From assembly GCA_028768525.1 (NCBI GenBank), contig CP054837.1, positions 4,088,001 through 4,152,000 on the forward strand: 64,000 nt of DNA, in the 5' to 3' direction. This document shows, one piece after another, positions 42,226 through 50,432 of this stretch (the first letter of the stretch is position 1; every line of letters begins with the position of its first letter). Below the pieces are notes generated by a model. The model made no database searches. It worked only from the letters and a program-made list of their open reading frames with translations, and was not told where the DNA came from. Made by a program: the position numbers and the translations under genes. The DNA comes from Desulfobacter sp. (lineage in GTDB: Bacteria > Desulfobacterota > Desulfobacteria > Desulfobacterales > Desulfobacteraceae).

Positions 42226-42711
42226 ATGGTGAAAAAAGTGACCAGGGAGCCGGTCTCGGAGGCCAGGATCCGTTTCCAGGACTGCGATCCTTTCGGCCAT
42301 CTGAACAATGCAAGATATCTGGATTATTTTATCAATGCCCGTGAAGATCACCTGGCAGATTGTTACAGCCTTGATATATACCAACGGCAGCAGCGCTGCA
42401 AAACCAATTGGGTGGTTGCCAAAACAAAAATCGCCTATCTTCACCCGGCGGTTTTACGGGAACGGATAAGCATCTGCACCCGCCTTATCGCCTATACCCA
42501 TAAATCCCTGCTCATGGAGGGAGAGATGACCGGCATGGCATCGGGAGATCTGAAGGCGGTGGCCTGGATCAAGTTCCGGCATTTTGACCTGGCCGGGAGG
42601 CAGCCGGCCCGCCATAGCGGGGATCTCATGGAATTGTTTGAAAGCATTATTTTTCCAGCACCGGTCCATAAAGGGTTTGATGCCAGGGTCAGGCAGGTAT
42701 ACCGTGGCTAA
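42226..42711 (+). CDS. Acyl-CoA thioesterase, 4HBT hot-dog fold
   Basis: A 161-residue 4-hydroxybenzoyl-CoA thioesterase-like enzyme. The motif RIRFQDCDPFGHLNNARYLDYFINAREDH (about 13-41) contains the catalytic Asp/His block of the hot-dog thioesterases; KTKIAYLHPAVLRERISICTRL follows in the second strand set. Such enzymes hydrolyse acyl-CoA or acyl-ACP. The start at 42226 has GGGAGGGGGG upstream, preferred over an earlier ATG 17 codons before. Located between the Fe-S LuxR gene (divergent) and a polyferredoxin gene (same strand). Confidence 0.85.
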   Translation: MVKKVTREPVSEARIRFQDCDPFGHLNNARYLDYFINAREDHLADCYSLDIYQRQQRCKTNWVVAKTKIAYLHPAVLRERISICTRLIAYTHKSLLMEGEMTGMASGDLKAVAWIKFRHFDLAGRQPARHSGDLMELFESIIFPAPVHKGFDARVRQVYRG

Positions 42712-42817
42712 CGGGAAACACAATGGGAAGAATCCCGGCAAGAAGCGTTGGCCTTGGGGATACATTAAAGCATAAATCAGGATCAGGGGCGTATCCGCGC
42801 CCTAAAGGAGGAGTGAT

Positions 42818-43486
42818 ATGGACAGAAAATCCCCCATGGACGAATTCCTTGGAAAGCGGCTTCGGGACTATGACGACTGGCTGGAAAAAGGGTTGATCTC
42901 CCATTCCTCCAGGGTCATACCGGTGGGGGCATCCTTTTCGCCCGAACAATGGGTGCTGCCACCGGAGCAGGTCCTTGAGATCATCAAAAGGGCGGAAACC
43001 GTGGCGGTCCAGAATTGTGCATGCAGAAGCCATTACCGCCGGTGTGACCGTCCCCTTGAGGTCTGCCTGCTGTTGAACCGAACCGCAGAAAAGATGGCTG
43101 CCCGGGGAAAGGCCCGGCATGTGGAGCAACAAGAGGCTGAAAAAATACTGGGCCGGGCCCGGCAAAACGGCCTCATCCATTTGAGCCTCTATATGCCGGA
43201 CCACGAAGTCTATGCCGTTTGTTCCTGCTGCATCTGCTGCTGTCATGATCTTCAGCTTGTAAAAGAATACGGCCGCGGGGATTTGATGGTCCGCTCCCAA
43301 TATCTGGCCCTGACCAACTCCCGGGAGTGCATTGTTTGCGGAGATTGCCTTGATATCTGCCCCTTTGATGCAAGGCTCATGGATGGGGATCAACTGGTTT
43401 TCAATGAAGACCGCTGCATGGGATGCGGCCTGTGCGTCCCGGCCTGCCCTGCCGGCGCTGTCTCTATGGCTTTGCGCAGGGCGTAA
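42818..43486 (+). CDS. 4Fe-4S polyferredoxin-like protein with extra Cys clusters
   Basis: A 222-residue protein with two canonical 4Fe-4S motifs at the C-terminus, ECIVCGDCLDICPFDA (about 170-185) and RCMGCGLCVPACPAGA (about 199-214). Upstream are an unusual NCACRSHYRRCDRPLEVC cluster (about 67-84) and VCSCCICCCHDL (about 133-144). The N-terminal Cys blocks recall the CxC...C patterns of heterodisulfide-reductase-related or reductive-dehalogenase-associated ferredoxins. An electron-transfer role is clear, the partner is not. The start at 42818 has AAAGGAGGAGTGAT upstream. It follows the thioesterase by 106 bp. Confidence 0.85.
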   Translation: MDRKSPMDEFLGKRLRDYDDWLEKGLISHSSRVIPVGASFSPEQWVLPPEQVLEIIKRAETVAVQNCACRSHYRRCDRPLEVCLLLNRTAEKMAARGKARHVEQQEAEKILGRARQNGLIHLSLYMPDHEVYAVCSCCICCCHDLQLVKEYGRGDLMVRSQYLALTNSRECIVCGDCLDICPFDARLMDGDQLVFNEDRCMGCGLCVPACPAGAVSMALRRA

Positions 43487-44049
43487 TTAAAAGGTTCGCC
43501 CATGGATTTTTAAGCATTTTTTTTAAGATAGGCCAGGAAACCCTCCGGTGATATCCGGGCGATGGATCATGTCGCGGATTTTTGAAAAGGGCAATGCCGA
43601 TTTCGAGCGTCTCAGGAAAAGGCCGATTACAGCCCGGTGCCTGTGGGTGGAGAACCCGCCTTTAAAACCGGCAGGGGGAGGTGGCCCCATTGGGAGGCGG
43701 GATAGTAGCGCGGTTTTGGATTGCTGTTTTTCCTGGGGCGTAAACCCGGCCGCGGCACGGGTGAACGCTTCCATTAAAGCATTTCCGCTCGTCCTGAGCG
43801 GGAATGCAGCGAACGGCCTGCCGTCTGCCGTCCTGGCAGCCGACAGCCCTCACGCCATTCCAGCGTTCACCCGCACCACGGCCTGGCCGGCCCGGCAAAT
43901 TTATAGGGAGTTAATCTTGTTCTTTTCTTTCGGAAAAGGATTTTATTCTCGGTCGGAGAAGCTGGATATTCTCCAATAATTCTGATTTGTCCAGAATCAA
44001 CTTTATCCGGTATATTGTTGACAATAATCGTAGTGATTTTTAGTCCAGG
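43487..44049. other. Intergenic region flanking the AT-rich island
   Basis: About 560 bp after the polyferredoxin stop. Its first two-thirds are GC-rich and contain the stem-loop element at 43748-43883. From about 43905 the sequence becomes AT-rich and continues into the island of small minus-strand genes; TTTATCCGGTAT (44002-44013) is a partial copy of the spacer repeat described at 44874-44895. Confidence 0.45.
43748..43883. repeat. Large stem-loop element with two GUCCU-loop hairpins
   Basis: The arms 43748-43769 and 43862-43883 are complementary at 19 of 22 positions (perfect over GGGTGAACGCT). Between them lie hairpin GCATTTCCGCTC-GTCCT-GAGCGGGAATGC (43779-43807) and hairpin CTGCC-GTCCT-GGCAG (43825-43839). 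Both hairpins have the same five-base loop. This looks like a structured RNA or a REP/MITE-like element. Overlapping open frames on both strands (about 43548-43979) lack good ribosome binding sites and are not called. Confidence 0.5.
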
Positions 44050-44763
44050 TCAAAGATCAAGATCTTTTTGTTTAACATCCAACGCTTCGTTTGTTTTTAA
44101 TTTTTTGTAATTATAGGTTATTTTGGTTTCAGCGGTAACCAATTCAATTTTTCTGATAAAATAAGAATTTTTCGAAGCCCATATGCGGTACTCTATATTT
44201 GCATCCTTATGCTTTAACGGTTTATGTAATTTGAAGACAACACAAACCTCACCATGGACAATCTCTTCACCTATAAACTTGAAACCTGTAAGCCGGGTTA
44301 ATGGTGTAATTCCTAGATTGTCAAACAACTGGCCGGGTATTTTTGAAAGTAAACCATTAGAGCTTATTAATAATTTTAAAACCGCATCCTTCATTGTATT
44401 AAATGTTCTTATCTTTTTATCTTTAAACCGATCACTGTAAGCTATAATTTCCTTGCCGTGTTTAATGATGGCATATTTTTTTAGGCTGTCATTATAGGGA
44501 TAGTTCCCGGCCCAGCCAATTCGGAAAAATCCCTTTGCTATGTAAATAGATTCAAAGGTATAAGCTCCAATATCTGTGATTACGGTGCCAAAATCATAGT
44601 ATGTCTCAACATTTTTGTATGCTTGTTCTATTTTTTTTAAAATTTTCTCGGAGTGTATAATTTCAATTTCACCATTGTATTTAGCGGCTTGCACATCAAA
44701 GTGAAAGGCTAACAAGAAGTTTATACAGGTTATTACACCAATTATTTTATTAATTGAAAACAA
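44050..44763 (-). CDS. Secreted LolA-like / DUF2092-like lipoprotein-carrier fold protein
   Basis: A 237-residue protein with an N-terminal signal segment (about 1-26, ending VQAAK). The body (YKNVETYYDFGTVITD; FRIGWAGNYP; KHGKEIIAYSDRFKDKKIRTFNTMKDAVLKLL; EIVHGEVCVVFKLHKPLKHKDANIEYRIWASKNSYFIRKIEL) has the alternating strands of the LolA/LppX/DUF2092 superfamily, which bind lipid or act as periplasmic carriers. The match is by general pattern only. It is AT-rich compared with neighbouring regions and is the last of four minus-strand genes in the island. Confidence 0.55.
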   Translation of the reverse strand: MFSINKIIGVITCINFLLAFHFDVQAAKYNGEIEIIHSEKILKKIEQAYKNVETYYDFGTVITDIGAYTFESIYIAKGFFRIGWAGNYPYNDSLKKYAIIKHGKEIIAYSDRFKDKKIRTFNTMKDAVLKLLISSNGLLSKIPGQLFDNLGITPLTRLTGFKFIGEEIVHGEVCVVFKLHKPLKHKDANIEYRIWASKNSYFIRKIELVTAETKITYNYKKLKTNEALDVKQKDLDL

Positions 44764-44873
44764 CTTAAAACCTCTCCTTATTGTTAATAAAAAAGTAAAC
44801 CGCCTAAATAACTATCTCTTAAGTCTTGGGCAATTGGTTCAACGTGCCCGTTCATATAGTCACGATAGTTTAC

Positions 44874-44895
44874 TTTATCCGGTATTAAATTGATT
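44874..44895. repeat. Spacer repeat, 22 bp, copy 1 of 2
   Basis: The 22 bases at 44874-44895 are identical to 46159-46180 (core ATCCGGTATTAAATTGAT). A 12-base partial copy is at 44002-44013. All three lie in intergenic spacers of the AT-rich minus-strand gene run, 3' of each gene. Confidence 0.7.
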
Positions 44896-44966
44896 CTTGA
44901 AAACATAGGAACGGTAAATTTAGCAATGCAATAAATGAACTCGCTAAAAAGTAACTTTATTCTATT

Positions 44967-45710
44967 TCAATAAACTTCGTTTATCCACCCATCATATTCA
45001 AATTCTTCTATAATTTTGTTGAAACCTTTTTCATTCATTTCAAATGTTATTGGGTTAGAATTCAATAAAAATCGTACGGAACATGTATCATCTCCCTTGC
45101 AAGGATGAAGATATTCTTTCATTAAAACTCTGCGCTTTACAGTTTCATTTTCGTAGAAAAATTCTATTATTCCAAGCAGGGATGGAAATGGTTGAAATGG
45201 TTGAAAAGCCATACTGTTATATCCAGTTATCCCTTTCTCTTTTCCCATTTTTTTGTAGACCTCAGCCGTCGCTTTTCTGAAACTCTTATCATATTTCAGA
45301 TAGTCAAGATTCTCATATGATTTATCAGATGAAATAATAATCATCCCGTCTGAACTATTATTACGAAGTAGAACTCTGAGACCCTCGCTTCTTAAATGTT
45401 TTAATCTTTCTTCTGGTATGTCTGTTTCTGCTTCCCAAGGTTCTGGAATTATAATCCTGAAGTCATGGGCGTAATTGATATATTCCGTTTCAGATAACTC
45501 CGGTGGGGGATTCCCTTCGCAGCCTATAAATAAAAAACAGGAAACAATTAATACTGAGCAAATATATTGCATAAGCTGGCTTTTCTGCCCTTTCTGAATT
45601 AAGTGAAAACTAATTACCAGTGTTATACCTGGTAAAAAAAGCAAAGAAGAAGCTTGAAATAGATTAATCGCGATAGCACACAGAACCAACCCTATAATTA
45701 AAAGCAACAT
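44967..45710 (-). CDS. Membrane-anchored protein of unknown function
   Basis: A 247-residue protein with three hydrophobic segments in the first 65 residues, the last ending in FLFIGC, which looks like a lipobox. The true start could therefore be the Met at residue 47 (45572), giving a 201-residue lipoprotein. The remainder (NYAHDFRIIIPEPWEAETDIPEERLKHLRSEG; IIISSDKSYENLDYLKYDKSFRKATAEVYKKMG) resembles small secreted PsbP/DUF1795-like domains, uncertainly. Neither candidate start has a strong RBS. AT-rich, part of the island. Confidence 0.5.
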   Translation of the reverse strand: MLLLIIGLVLCAIAINLFQASSLLFLPGITLVISFHLIQKGQKSQLMQYICSVLIVSCFLFIGCEGNPPPELSETEYINYAHDFRIIIPEPWEAETDIPEERLKHLRSEGLRVLLRNNSSDGMIIISSDKSYENLDYLKYDKSFRKATAEVYKKMGKEKGITGYNSMAFQPFQPFPSLLGIIEFFYENETVKRRVLMKEYLHPCKGDDTCSVRFLLNSNPITFEMNEKGFNKIIEEFEYDGWINEVY

Positions 45711-45752
45711 ATTGAGTGTTTCCCGGTAGATTAATTATCATTGAAAAATTAG

Positions 45753-45768
45753 CTTAATTGGAGATTAA
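45753..45768. repeat. Spacer repeat CTTAATTGGAGATTAA, copy 1 of 2
   Basis: These 16 bases are identical to 46884-46899. Copy 1 straddles the stop codon of the small gene at 45765; copy 2 lies in the spacer upstream of the TonB-domain gene. Confidence 0.65.
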
Positions 45769-45998
45769 GTAGATTCCTTTTTTATAATTTCTCTGTAGGC
45801 GGTTGTTATTAACCATATACCGAGGGGAATTAAAGGTATCGATAACGCAAATAAGCCTACAGTACCTCGAAGTTGCTCCCCATTAAAAATTTGAGTTATT
45901 ATTTTGATTATCGGGAATAGTCCCCACAAAATACCGAAGGCAATAATGGAACAGCCCAGTAATAAAGAGATAATAAATCTGATATTGAAAATATTCAT
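45765..45998 (-). CDS. Small two-span membrane protein
   Basis: A 77-residue hypothetical membrane protein with two hydrophobic spans (about 8-32 and 46-66: FALSIPLIPLGIWLITTAY) and a basic C-terminus (EIIKKEST). No family recognised. AGAGGTC lies a few bases before the ATG at 45998. It sits 54 bp upstream of the membrane-anchored gene at 44967 and shares the island's AT-rich composition. Confidence 0.5.
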   Translation of the reverse strand: MNIFNIRFIISLLLGCSIIAFGILWGLFPIIKIITQIFNGEQLRGTVGLFALSIPLIPLGIWLITTAYREIIKKEST

Positions 45999-46158
45999 TC
46001 GATCTGACCTCTTTACCGTTATGAAAGCACAAAGAACGATAACATCAAAAGCAACTTAATGATGATTAAACATCTCTTACAGCGAAATGCAACAGTCAAT
46101 TTAATGCCCTGTAAAATTTCCTTTTCTGAAAGATGGAGGTGATTCTCAGAGGATCAAT

Positions 46159-46180
46159 TTTATCCGGTATTAAATTGATT
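46159..46180. repeat. Spacer repeat, 22 bp, copy 2 of 2
   Basis: Identical to 44874-44895. Next to it, 46057-46110 is related to 46883-46935 at roughly 70-75% by eye, including the shared GCAACAGTCAATT (46089-46101 and 46919-46931). Confidence 0.65.
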
Positions 46181-46277
46181 TTCGGGATCTTCGGACAGGA
46201 ATGAAAATAATGCATTAAATAGCGCAATCACTTAGTGAGATATCTGGCCTAACCAGATTCAAAATAAAACCGAAATC

Positions 46278-46760
46278 TTATATTTTAGATTTCTGGTTAA
46301 CGTTGTTATTATAATTACCGTCTGAATTGGGGTTCAATTTAAAATTAATTTTTTGCTTAACCTTTACCGTTTTCCCTTTCTTGCTTTCGGAGAGTGCCTT
46401 AAAATGCCAGCATTGAACAATCCTGATGGCTTCATCCTCAAAATATCCTTCCGGTGTTGCAGATATGATTTCAGGATTTATAACTTCACCTGCCGGCGTT
46501 ATCGTGAATGAAATACCCACGTTTCCCTCAATTTGTTTTTTGAGAGCTTTCTTCGGATATTTAGGGGCAATAGAATATATCTTATAATCCCTGCTCTTTC
46601 TTATAGAAATGGAGTTTTGATATATCTCATTCGCCGGAGTTGGAGACTTGCAACTTAAAACATGGTTTTCCGGTTTTTGAAGAACAGGGGGGCTCTCGTT
46701 GTTTGAAAAGATGTCCAAATAAAATGCGAGAACGGCTAATAGAATAAACCAATGGTGCAT
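46278..46760 (-). CDS. TonB C-terminal domain protein (energy transducer-like)
   Basis: A 160-residue protein with a short hydrophobic N-terminus (about 3-18) and a TonB C-terminal domain (about 60-145): APKYPKKALKKQIEGNVGISFTITPAGEVINPEIISATPEGYFEDEAIRIVQCWHFKAL. This contains the YP..A...IEG.V.v.F.i...G.v....v..s.p...fd..A...v..w.f family pattern. The proline-rich periplasmic spacer of classical TonB is missing and the linker is short, so it may be a specialised or non-canonical member. The gene is AT-rich; ExbB/ExbD are not adjacent. The TonB receptor at 17 kb is far away and no functional link is claimed. Confidence 0.78.
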   Translation of the reverse strand: MHHWFILLAVLAFYLDIFSNNESPPVLQKPENHVLSCKSPTPANEIYQNSISIRKSRDYKIYSIAPKYPKKALKKQIEGNVGISFTITPAGEVINPEIISATPEGYFEDEAIRIVQCWHFKALSESKKGKTVKVKQKINFKLNPNSDGNYNNNVNQKSKI

Positions 46761-47023
46761 TTAACTATCCCAAGAATTTGTAAATGAACACAAGCGTAAG
46801 TCAAAAACATTAAAAATTAATTACAAAATCCAAATGAATCGAATACTCGGTTATTGGCAACCTTTCAGATTCAGGTCTTATAACTTAATTGGAGATTAAC
46901 CATCCTCTGAAGAAAATTGCAACAGTCAATTGGATGTATTGTAAATAACTTTTTAAAGACAGCAAAAAGCAGGAATTTAAATTATTTTCGGTCAGAGGAG
47001 TGCAATCGCCCACAAAAGGAAGG
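46761..47023. other. Spacer at the right edge of the AT-rich island
   Basis: AT-rich spacer upstream of the TonB-domain gene. It holds repeat copies at 46884-46899 and 46919-46931 and otherwise no gene. The composition returns to GC-rich after about 47,000, which marks the island boundary. Confidence 0.5.
46884..46899. repeat. Spacer repeat CTTAATTGGAGATTAA, copy 2 of 2
   Basis: Identical 16-base copy of 45753-45768, followed within 20 bp by the shared GCAACAGTCAATT block (46919-46931). Confidence 0.65.
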
Positions 47024-47050
47024 GCCCGCTGTATTGTTGATACAGCGGGC
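47024..47050 (-). terminator. Rho-independent terminator of the aap operon
   Basis: A perfect 11-bp stem GCCCGCTGTAT (47024-47034) / ATACAGCGGGC (47040-47050) with a 5-nt loop. On the minus strand CCTTCCTTTTG follows; on the plus strand AGTTTTAATAA follows, so it may work in both directions. It lies about 110 bp beyond the aapP stop codon. Confidence 0.75.
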
Positions 47051-47160
47051 AGTTTTAATAATGCAAATCCGGGATAACCACCGGGCTGCCAAGCAGGTTA
47101 ATGGCCGGTTCGATGTGTTCCGGGGGGCGGCTGAAAAAAACAAAGGGCCGCCCTTGTGCA

Positions 47161-47925
47161 TCAATGGTTGAGGATCTGCTCCAGGAAGTTGCGGCAGCGC
47201 TCCTCCCTGGGGGCGGTGAAAAATTCATCCACCGGGGCGTATTCAACGATCTGCCCCTTATCCATGAAGACCATGGTATCGGCCACCTCCCGGGCAAAGC
47301 CCATCTCATGGGTGACGCAGATCATGGTCATCCCCTGTTCGGCCAGTTCCCGCATCACGTCCAGCACCTCCTTGATCATTTCCGGATCCAGGGCCGAGGT
47401 GGGTTCGTCAAAAAGCATTATTTTGGGCTGCATGGCCAGGGCCCGGGCAATGGCCACCCGCTGCTGCTGGCCCCCTGAAAGCTGGCCTGGAAATTTGCCG
47501 GCCTGTTCGGCGATCCCCACCCGTTGAAGATAGGTATAGGCGATTTCCTCTGCCTGTTTCTTTGGCATTTTCCGGACATGGACGGGCCCCGAGGTGACGT
47601 TGTCCAGGATGCTCATGTGGGGAAAGAGGTTGAACTGCTGGAAGACCATGCCCACCTCTTTTCTTATCTGTTCGATTTTTTTTACATCGTTGGTCAGGGG
47701 GGTGCCGTCCACGGTGATGGTCCCCTCCTGGTGTTCCTCCAGCCGGTTGATGGTCCGGATGAGGGTGGATTTTCCCGAGCCCGAGGGGCCGCAGATCACC
47801 ACTTTTTCCTGCTGGCGGACCTGGAGGTTCACCTCCTTGAGGACGTGGAACTGGTCGTACCATTTATTTAAGCCCCGTATGTCAATGACGATAGGGGAGC
47901 TTTTAAGATTGTCGGCGGTATTCAT
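47161..47925 (-). CDS. aapP: General amino-acid ABC transporter ATP-binding protein
   Basis: A 254-residue polar amino-acid ABC ATPase (GlnQ/AapP type). Walker A is CGPSGSGKST (about 45-54), the signature LSGGQQQRVAIARAL near 149-163, Walker B IMLFDEPTSALD near 170-181, and the switch His in CVTHEMGFA. It is 14 bp downstream of aapM. Last gene of aapJ-aapQ-aapM-aapP on the minus strand; it energises uptake of L-amino acids. Confidence 0.95.
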   Translation of the reverse strand: MNTADNLKSSPIVIDIRGLNKWYDQFHVLKEVNLQVRQQEKVVICGPSGSGKSTLIRTINRLEEHQEGTITVDGTPLTNDVKKIEQIRKEVGMVFQQFNLFPHMSILDNVTSGPVHVRKMPKKQAEEIAYTYLQRVGIAEQAGKFPGQLSGGQQQRVAIARALAMQPKIMLFDEPTSALDPEMIKEVLDVMRELAEQGMTMICVTHEMGFAREVADTMVFMDKGQIVEYAPVDEFFTAPREERCRNFLEQILNH

Positions 47926-47939
47926 AAATTCTTACCTTC

Positions 47940-49034
47940 TTATTTGCCGGCGGAGGGCATTTTACGTTCAAGATGCTGGCTGTACCTGGAAAGTCCGTAG
48001 CAGAACACCCAGTACCAGAATGCAATAAAGATATAGGCCTCTTCAAGGCGGCCGAACCACCTGGGATTGGAGGTGGTGGCAAAGGCGATCTGCAGAAGAT
48101 CCACCAGCCCCACAATGCCCACCAGCGACGTGTCTTTGAGGATGCCGATGAAATTGTTGACCATGGGCGGAATCACGATGCGCAGGGCCTGGGGCAGGAT
48201 AATGATCCTCACCTTGGCCCAGTAGCTCATCCCCAGGGCATCTGCCGCTTCGTACTGCCCCCGGGCAATGCCCTGGAGGCCGCCGCGGATATTTTCGGCC
48301 AGGTAGGCGGAGAAAAACATGGTGATGCCCACCATGGCCCGCAGCACCTTGTCCAGCTCCATGCCGGCGGGCAGGAACAGCGGCAGGACCACCGAGGCCA
48401 TGAAAAGGATGGTGATCAGGGGAACGCCCCTGATCAATTCGATATAGGCCACGCAGAATTGCCTGGCAATGGGCATCTTGGAGGTCCGGCCCAGGGCCAG
48501 GAGCACACTGATGGGGAAGGCGGCCACCATGGCCACCACCGCCAGGGTGACGGTGAGCATGAGCCCGCCCCAGTAATGGGTGCCCACCGCAGGCAGCCCT
48601 GTGATGCCGCCGCCGTGGAGCAGGCTGAAGACCACCACCGGTGAGAGTATCCACATTCCTCGAATCCATTTGGTCCTGCGGTATTTATGCACCAGGGAAA
48701 GGCAGACAATGGCCACCACTACCCCCAGGGCCAGCAGGGGGCGCCATCTTTCCGCTTCCGGGTAGACACCGGTCATGAACACCGGCCACATCTCCCGGAT
48801 GAATCCCCAGGCCGCGCCGGATCCGGCCTTTGCCGCCTCGGGGTCCAGGGTGATGGTGGCGTTGCGTACAGCCCAGTCAAAGAACGGCATTGCCGCCGAC
48901 CAGATCAGCCAGCCGGCCACCAGGGTCAGCACCCCGTTGTACCAGGGTGACAGGAGGTTCTTCCGGATCCAGCCGATGACACCGGTCCGGGTGCGGGGGG
49001 GGCGCCGGTCGGGAATCATTTTTGTTTCATTCAT
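47940..49034 (-). CDS. aapM: General amino-acid ABC transporter permease (AapM-like)
   Basis: A 364-residue inner-membrane permease of the His/Glu/Gln/Arg/opine (HisM/AapM) type. The C-terminal half has the usual core with EAADALGMSYWAKVRIIILPQALRIVIPPMVNNFIG, the EAA ATPase-docking loop, and YIELIRGVPLITILFMASVVLPL. A long N-terminal region with extra spans (residues 30-150) is characteristic of AapM compared with HisM. It starts 2 bp from aapQ's stop, with AGGAGAGGTAGAG-like purine-rich sequence upstream. Confidence 0.92.
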   Translation of the reverse strand: MNETKMIPDRRPPRTRTGVIGWIRKNLLSPWYNGVLTLVAGWLIWSAAMPFFDWAVRNATITLDPEAAKAGSGAAWGFIREMWPVFMTGVYPEAERWRPLLALGVVVAIVCLSLVHKYRRTKWIRGMWILSPVVVFSLLHGGGITGLPAVGTHYWGGLMLTVTLAVVAMVAAFPISVLLALGRTSKMPIARQFCVAYIELIRGVPLITILFMASVVLPLFLPAGMELDKVLRAMVGITMFFSAYLAENIRGGLQGIARGQYEAADALGMSYWAKVRIIILPQALRIVIPPMVNNFIGILKDTSLVGIVGLVDLLQIAFATTSNPRWFGRLEEAYIFIAFWYWVFCYGLSRYSQHLERKMPSAGK

Positions 49035-49036
49035 CT

Positions 49037-50404
49037 CTACCTCTCCTTCAGGGCGATTCTGGCGTTATAGATATTCATGCCCAGGGAGATGGCAAGGGAG
49101 ATACACAAATACACCCCCATCCATATGCCCACGATTTCCACGGCCTGGCCCGACTGGTTTAAAATGGTGCCGCCGATGCTGACAAATTCGGGGTACCCGA
49201 TGGCCACGGCCAGGGAAGAGTTTTTGGCAATGGCCAGGTATTCGCTGGTCATGGGGGGGACAATCACCCGCATGGCCTGGGGCAGCACCACAATGCGCAT
49301 CACCTGCCTTTCGTTCATGGCAATGGCCCGGGCCGCCTCCCGCTGACCCGTGGACACCGCTTCGATGCCGGCCCGGATGATTTCGGCGTTGAAGGCGGAG
49401 ACATAGACGGTGAGCCCCACCACCAGGGCGGTGAATTCCGGGGTGAGGCCGGTGCCGCCCTTGTAGTTGAATCCCTTGAGCACCGGCATATCCAGGGTAA
49501 AGGGGGTGCCTGAGGCCAGCCATGCCAGGGCGGGCAGGCCGATGACAAGACCCAGACCCGGCAGGAGCCACCGGCCTGGGCGGCCGGTTTTTTCCCTTAA
49601 TCCCAGAGCCCGTTTATACAACAGCCCGGTCCCGCAGAGGGCAAGCACCAGGGCGGCGCAGAAGGCCCAGGCTCCGGGGCCGGGCACCAGGGCCGGCAGG
49701 TAGAGCCCCCGTTTGTTTAAAAATATCCAGCCCCCGATATCAATGGACTGACGGACGCCCGGGAGCTGCTGGAGCACGATAAAGTACCAGAAAAAGAGCT
49801 GGAGGAGCAGGGGGAGGTTCCGGTTCAGTTCCACATACCACCGGCAGAGGGTGCGCATGAGCCAGTTGGGGGAAAGCCGGCCCAACGCCACCATCAGCCC
49901 GAGTATTGAAGAGGCCACACAGCCGATCACCGTTACCTTGAGGGTGTTGGCAAGGCCGGTGGCGAGGGCCATGATATAAGAAGAAGAGGCGGAGTACCGG
50001 GCGATTTCCACGCTGTCCCGGAAAAGGTAAAGGGTCACCAGGGGCAATCCGACGCCGGCGGCCAGGCAGGCTGCCGTCCCTGCCGTGGACAGGGGCGCGC
50101 CTTTCCGTTTCAGGCGCATTGCGATCAGCCGGCAGATCCCAAGCCCCGCCCCCAGGCTGATGAGAAAATATAAAAATCCCCCTTTGGGAAGGGGGATACC
50201 CGTGATTTCTCCGATTTTAAACCCGGCCTCTGCCGTGAGAAATCCGAACCCCGAGCCGATTCCCCGGGTTTCAAGGTTGTCCAGGGTATTGCCGTACATG
50301 GTAAGGGCCAGCCAGATAAAGGCGGCCAGCATGACAATCTGAAACAGCCATGCCCGGCCCCTGGGACTTCTCCATACCGGTACCTTGGCGGGTGCTGACA
50401 TCAT
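49037..50404 (-). CDS. aapQ: General amino-acid ABC transporter permease (AapQ-like)
   Basis: A 455-residue inner-membrane permease of the AapQ type, longer than HisQ because of an extended N-terminal half with additional spans. The permease core includes YVELNRNLPLLLQLFFWYFIVLQQLPGVRQS and EAARAIAMNERQVMRIVVLPQAMRVIVPPMTSEYLAIAKNSSLAVAIGYPE with the EAA loop. Together with AapM it forms the translocation channel. The start at 50404 has no strong Shine-Dalgarno; a hairpin (50433-50452) lies in the 87-bp gap after aapJ. Confidence 0.92.
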   Translation of the reverse strand: MMSAPAKVPVWRSPRGRAWLFQIVMLAAFIWLALTMYGNTLDNLETRGIGSGFGFLTAEAGFKIGEITGIPLPKGGFLYFLISLGAGLGICRLIAMRLKRKGAPLSTAGTAACLAAGVGLPLVTLYLFRDSVEIARYSASSSYIMALATGLANTLKVTVIGCVASSILGLMVALGRLSPNWLMRTLCRWYVELNRNLPLLLQLFFWYFIVLQQLPGVRQSIDIGGWIFLNKRGLYLPALVPGPGAWAFCAALVLALCGTGLLYKRALGLREKTGRPGRWLLPGLGLVIGLPALAWLASGTPFTLDMPVLKGFNYKGGTGLTPEFTALVVGLTVYVSAFNAEIIRAGIEAVSTGQREAARAIAMNERQVMRIVVLPQAMRVIVPPMTSEYLAIAKNSSLAVAIGYPEFVSIGGTILNQSGQAVEIVGIWMGVYLCISLAISLGMNIYNARIALKER

Positions 50405-50432
50405 TGTTTAAGCCTTAAATATTAAATGCCAG

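Noticed and set aside
43548..43979. 143-codon plus-strand frame (and overlapping minus frames)
   Set aside because: No convincing RBS, spans the stem-loop element, and frames on both strands look equally protein-like; treated as a repeat or RNA element instead.
44788..44967. Open minus-strand frame in the spacer after the 44967 gene
   Set aside because: Only 39 residues from its first ATG, no RBS, and it includes a copy of the intergenic repeat; probably not a gene.
46240..46258. GCCTAAC near 46.25 kb as an integron attC core
   Set aside because: A 7-mer occurs several times by chance in 64 kb; no matching partner site, no attC-like stem and no integron integrase.
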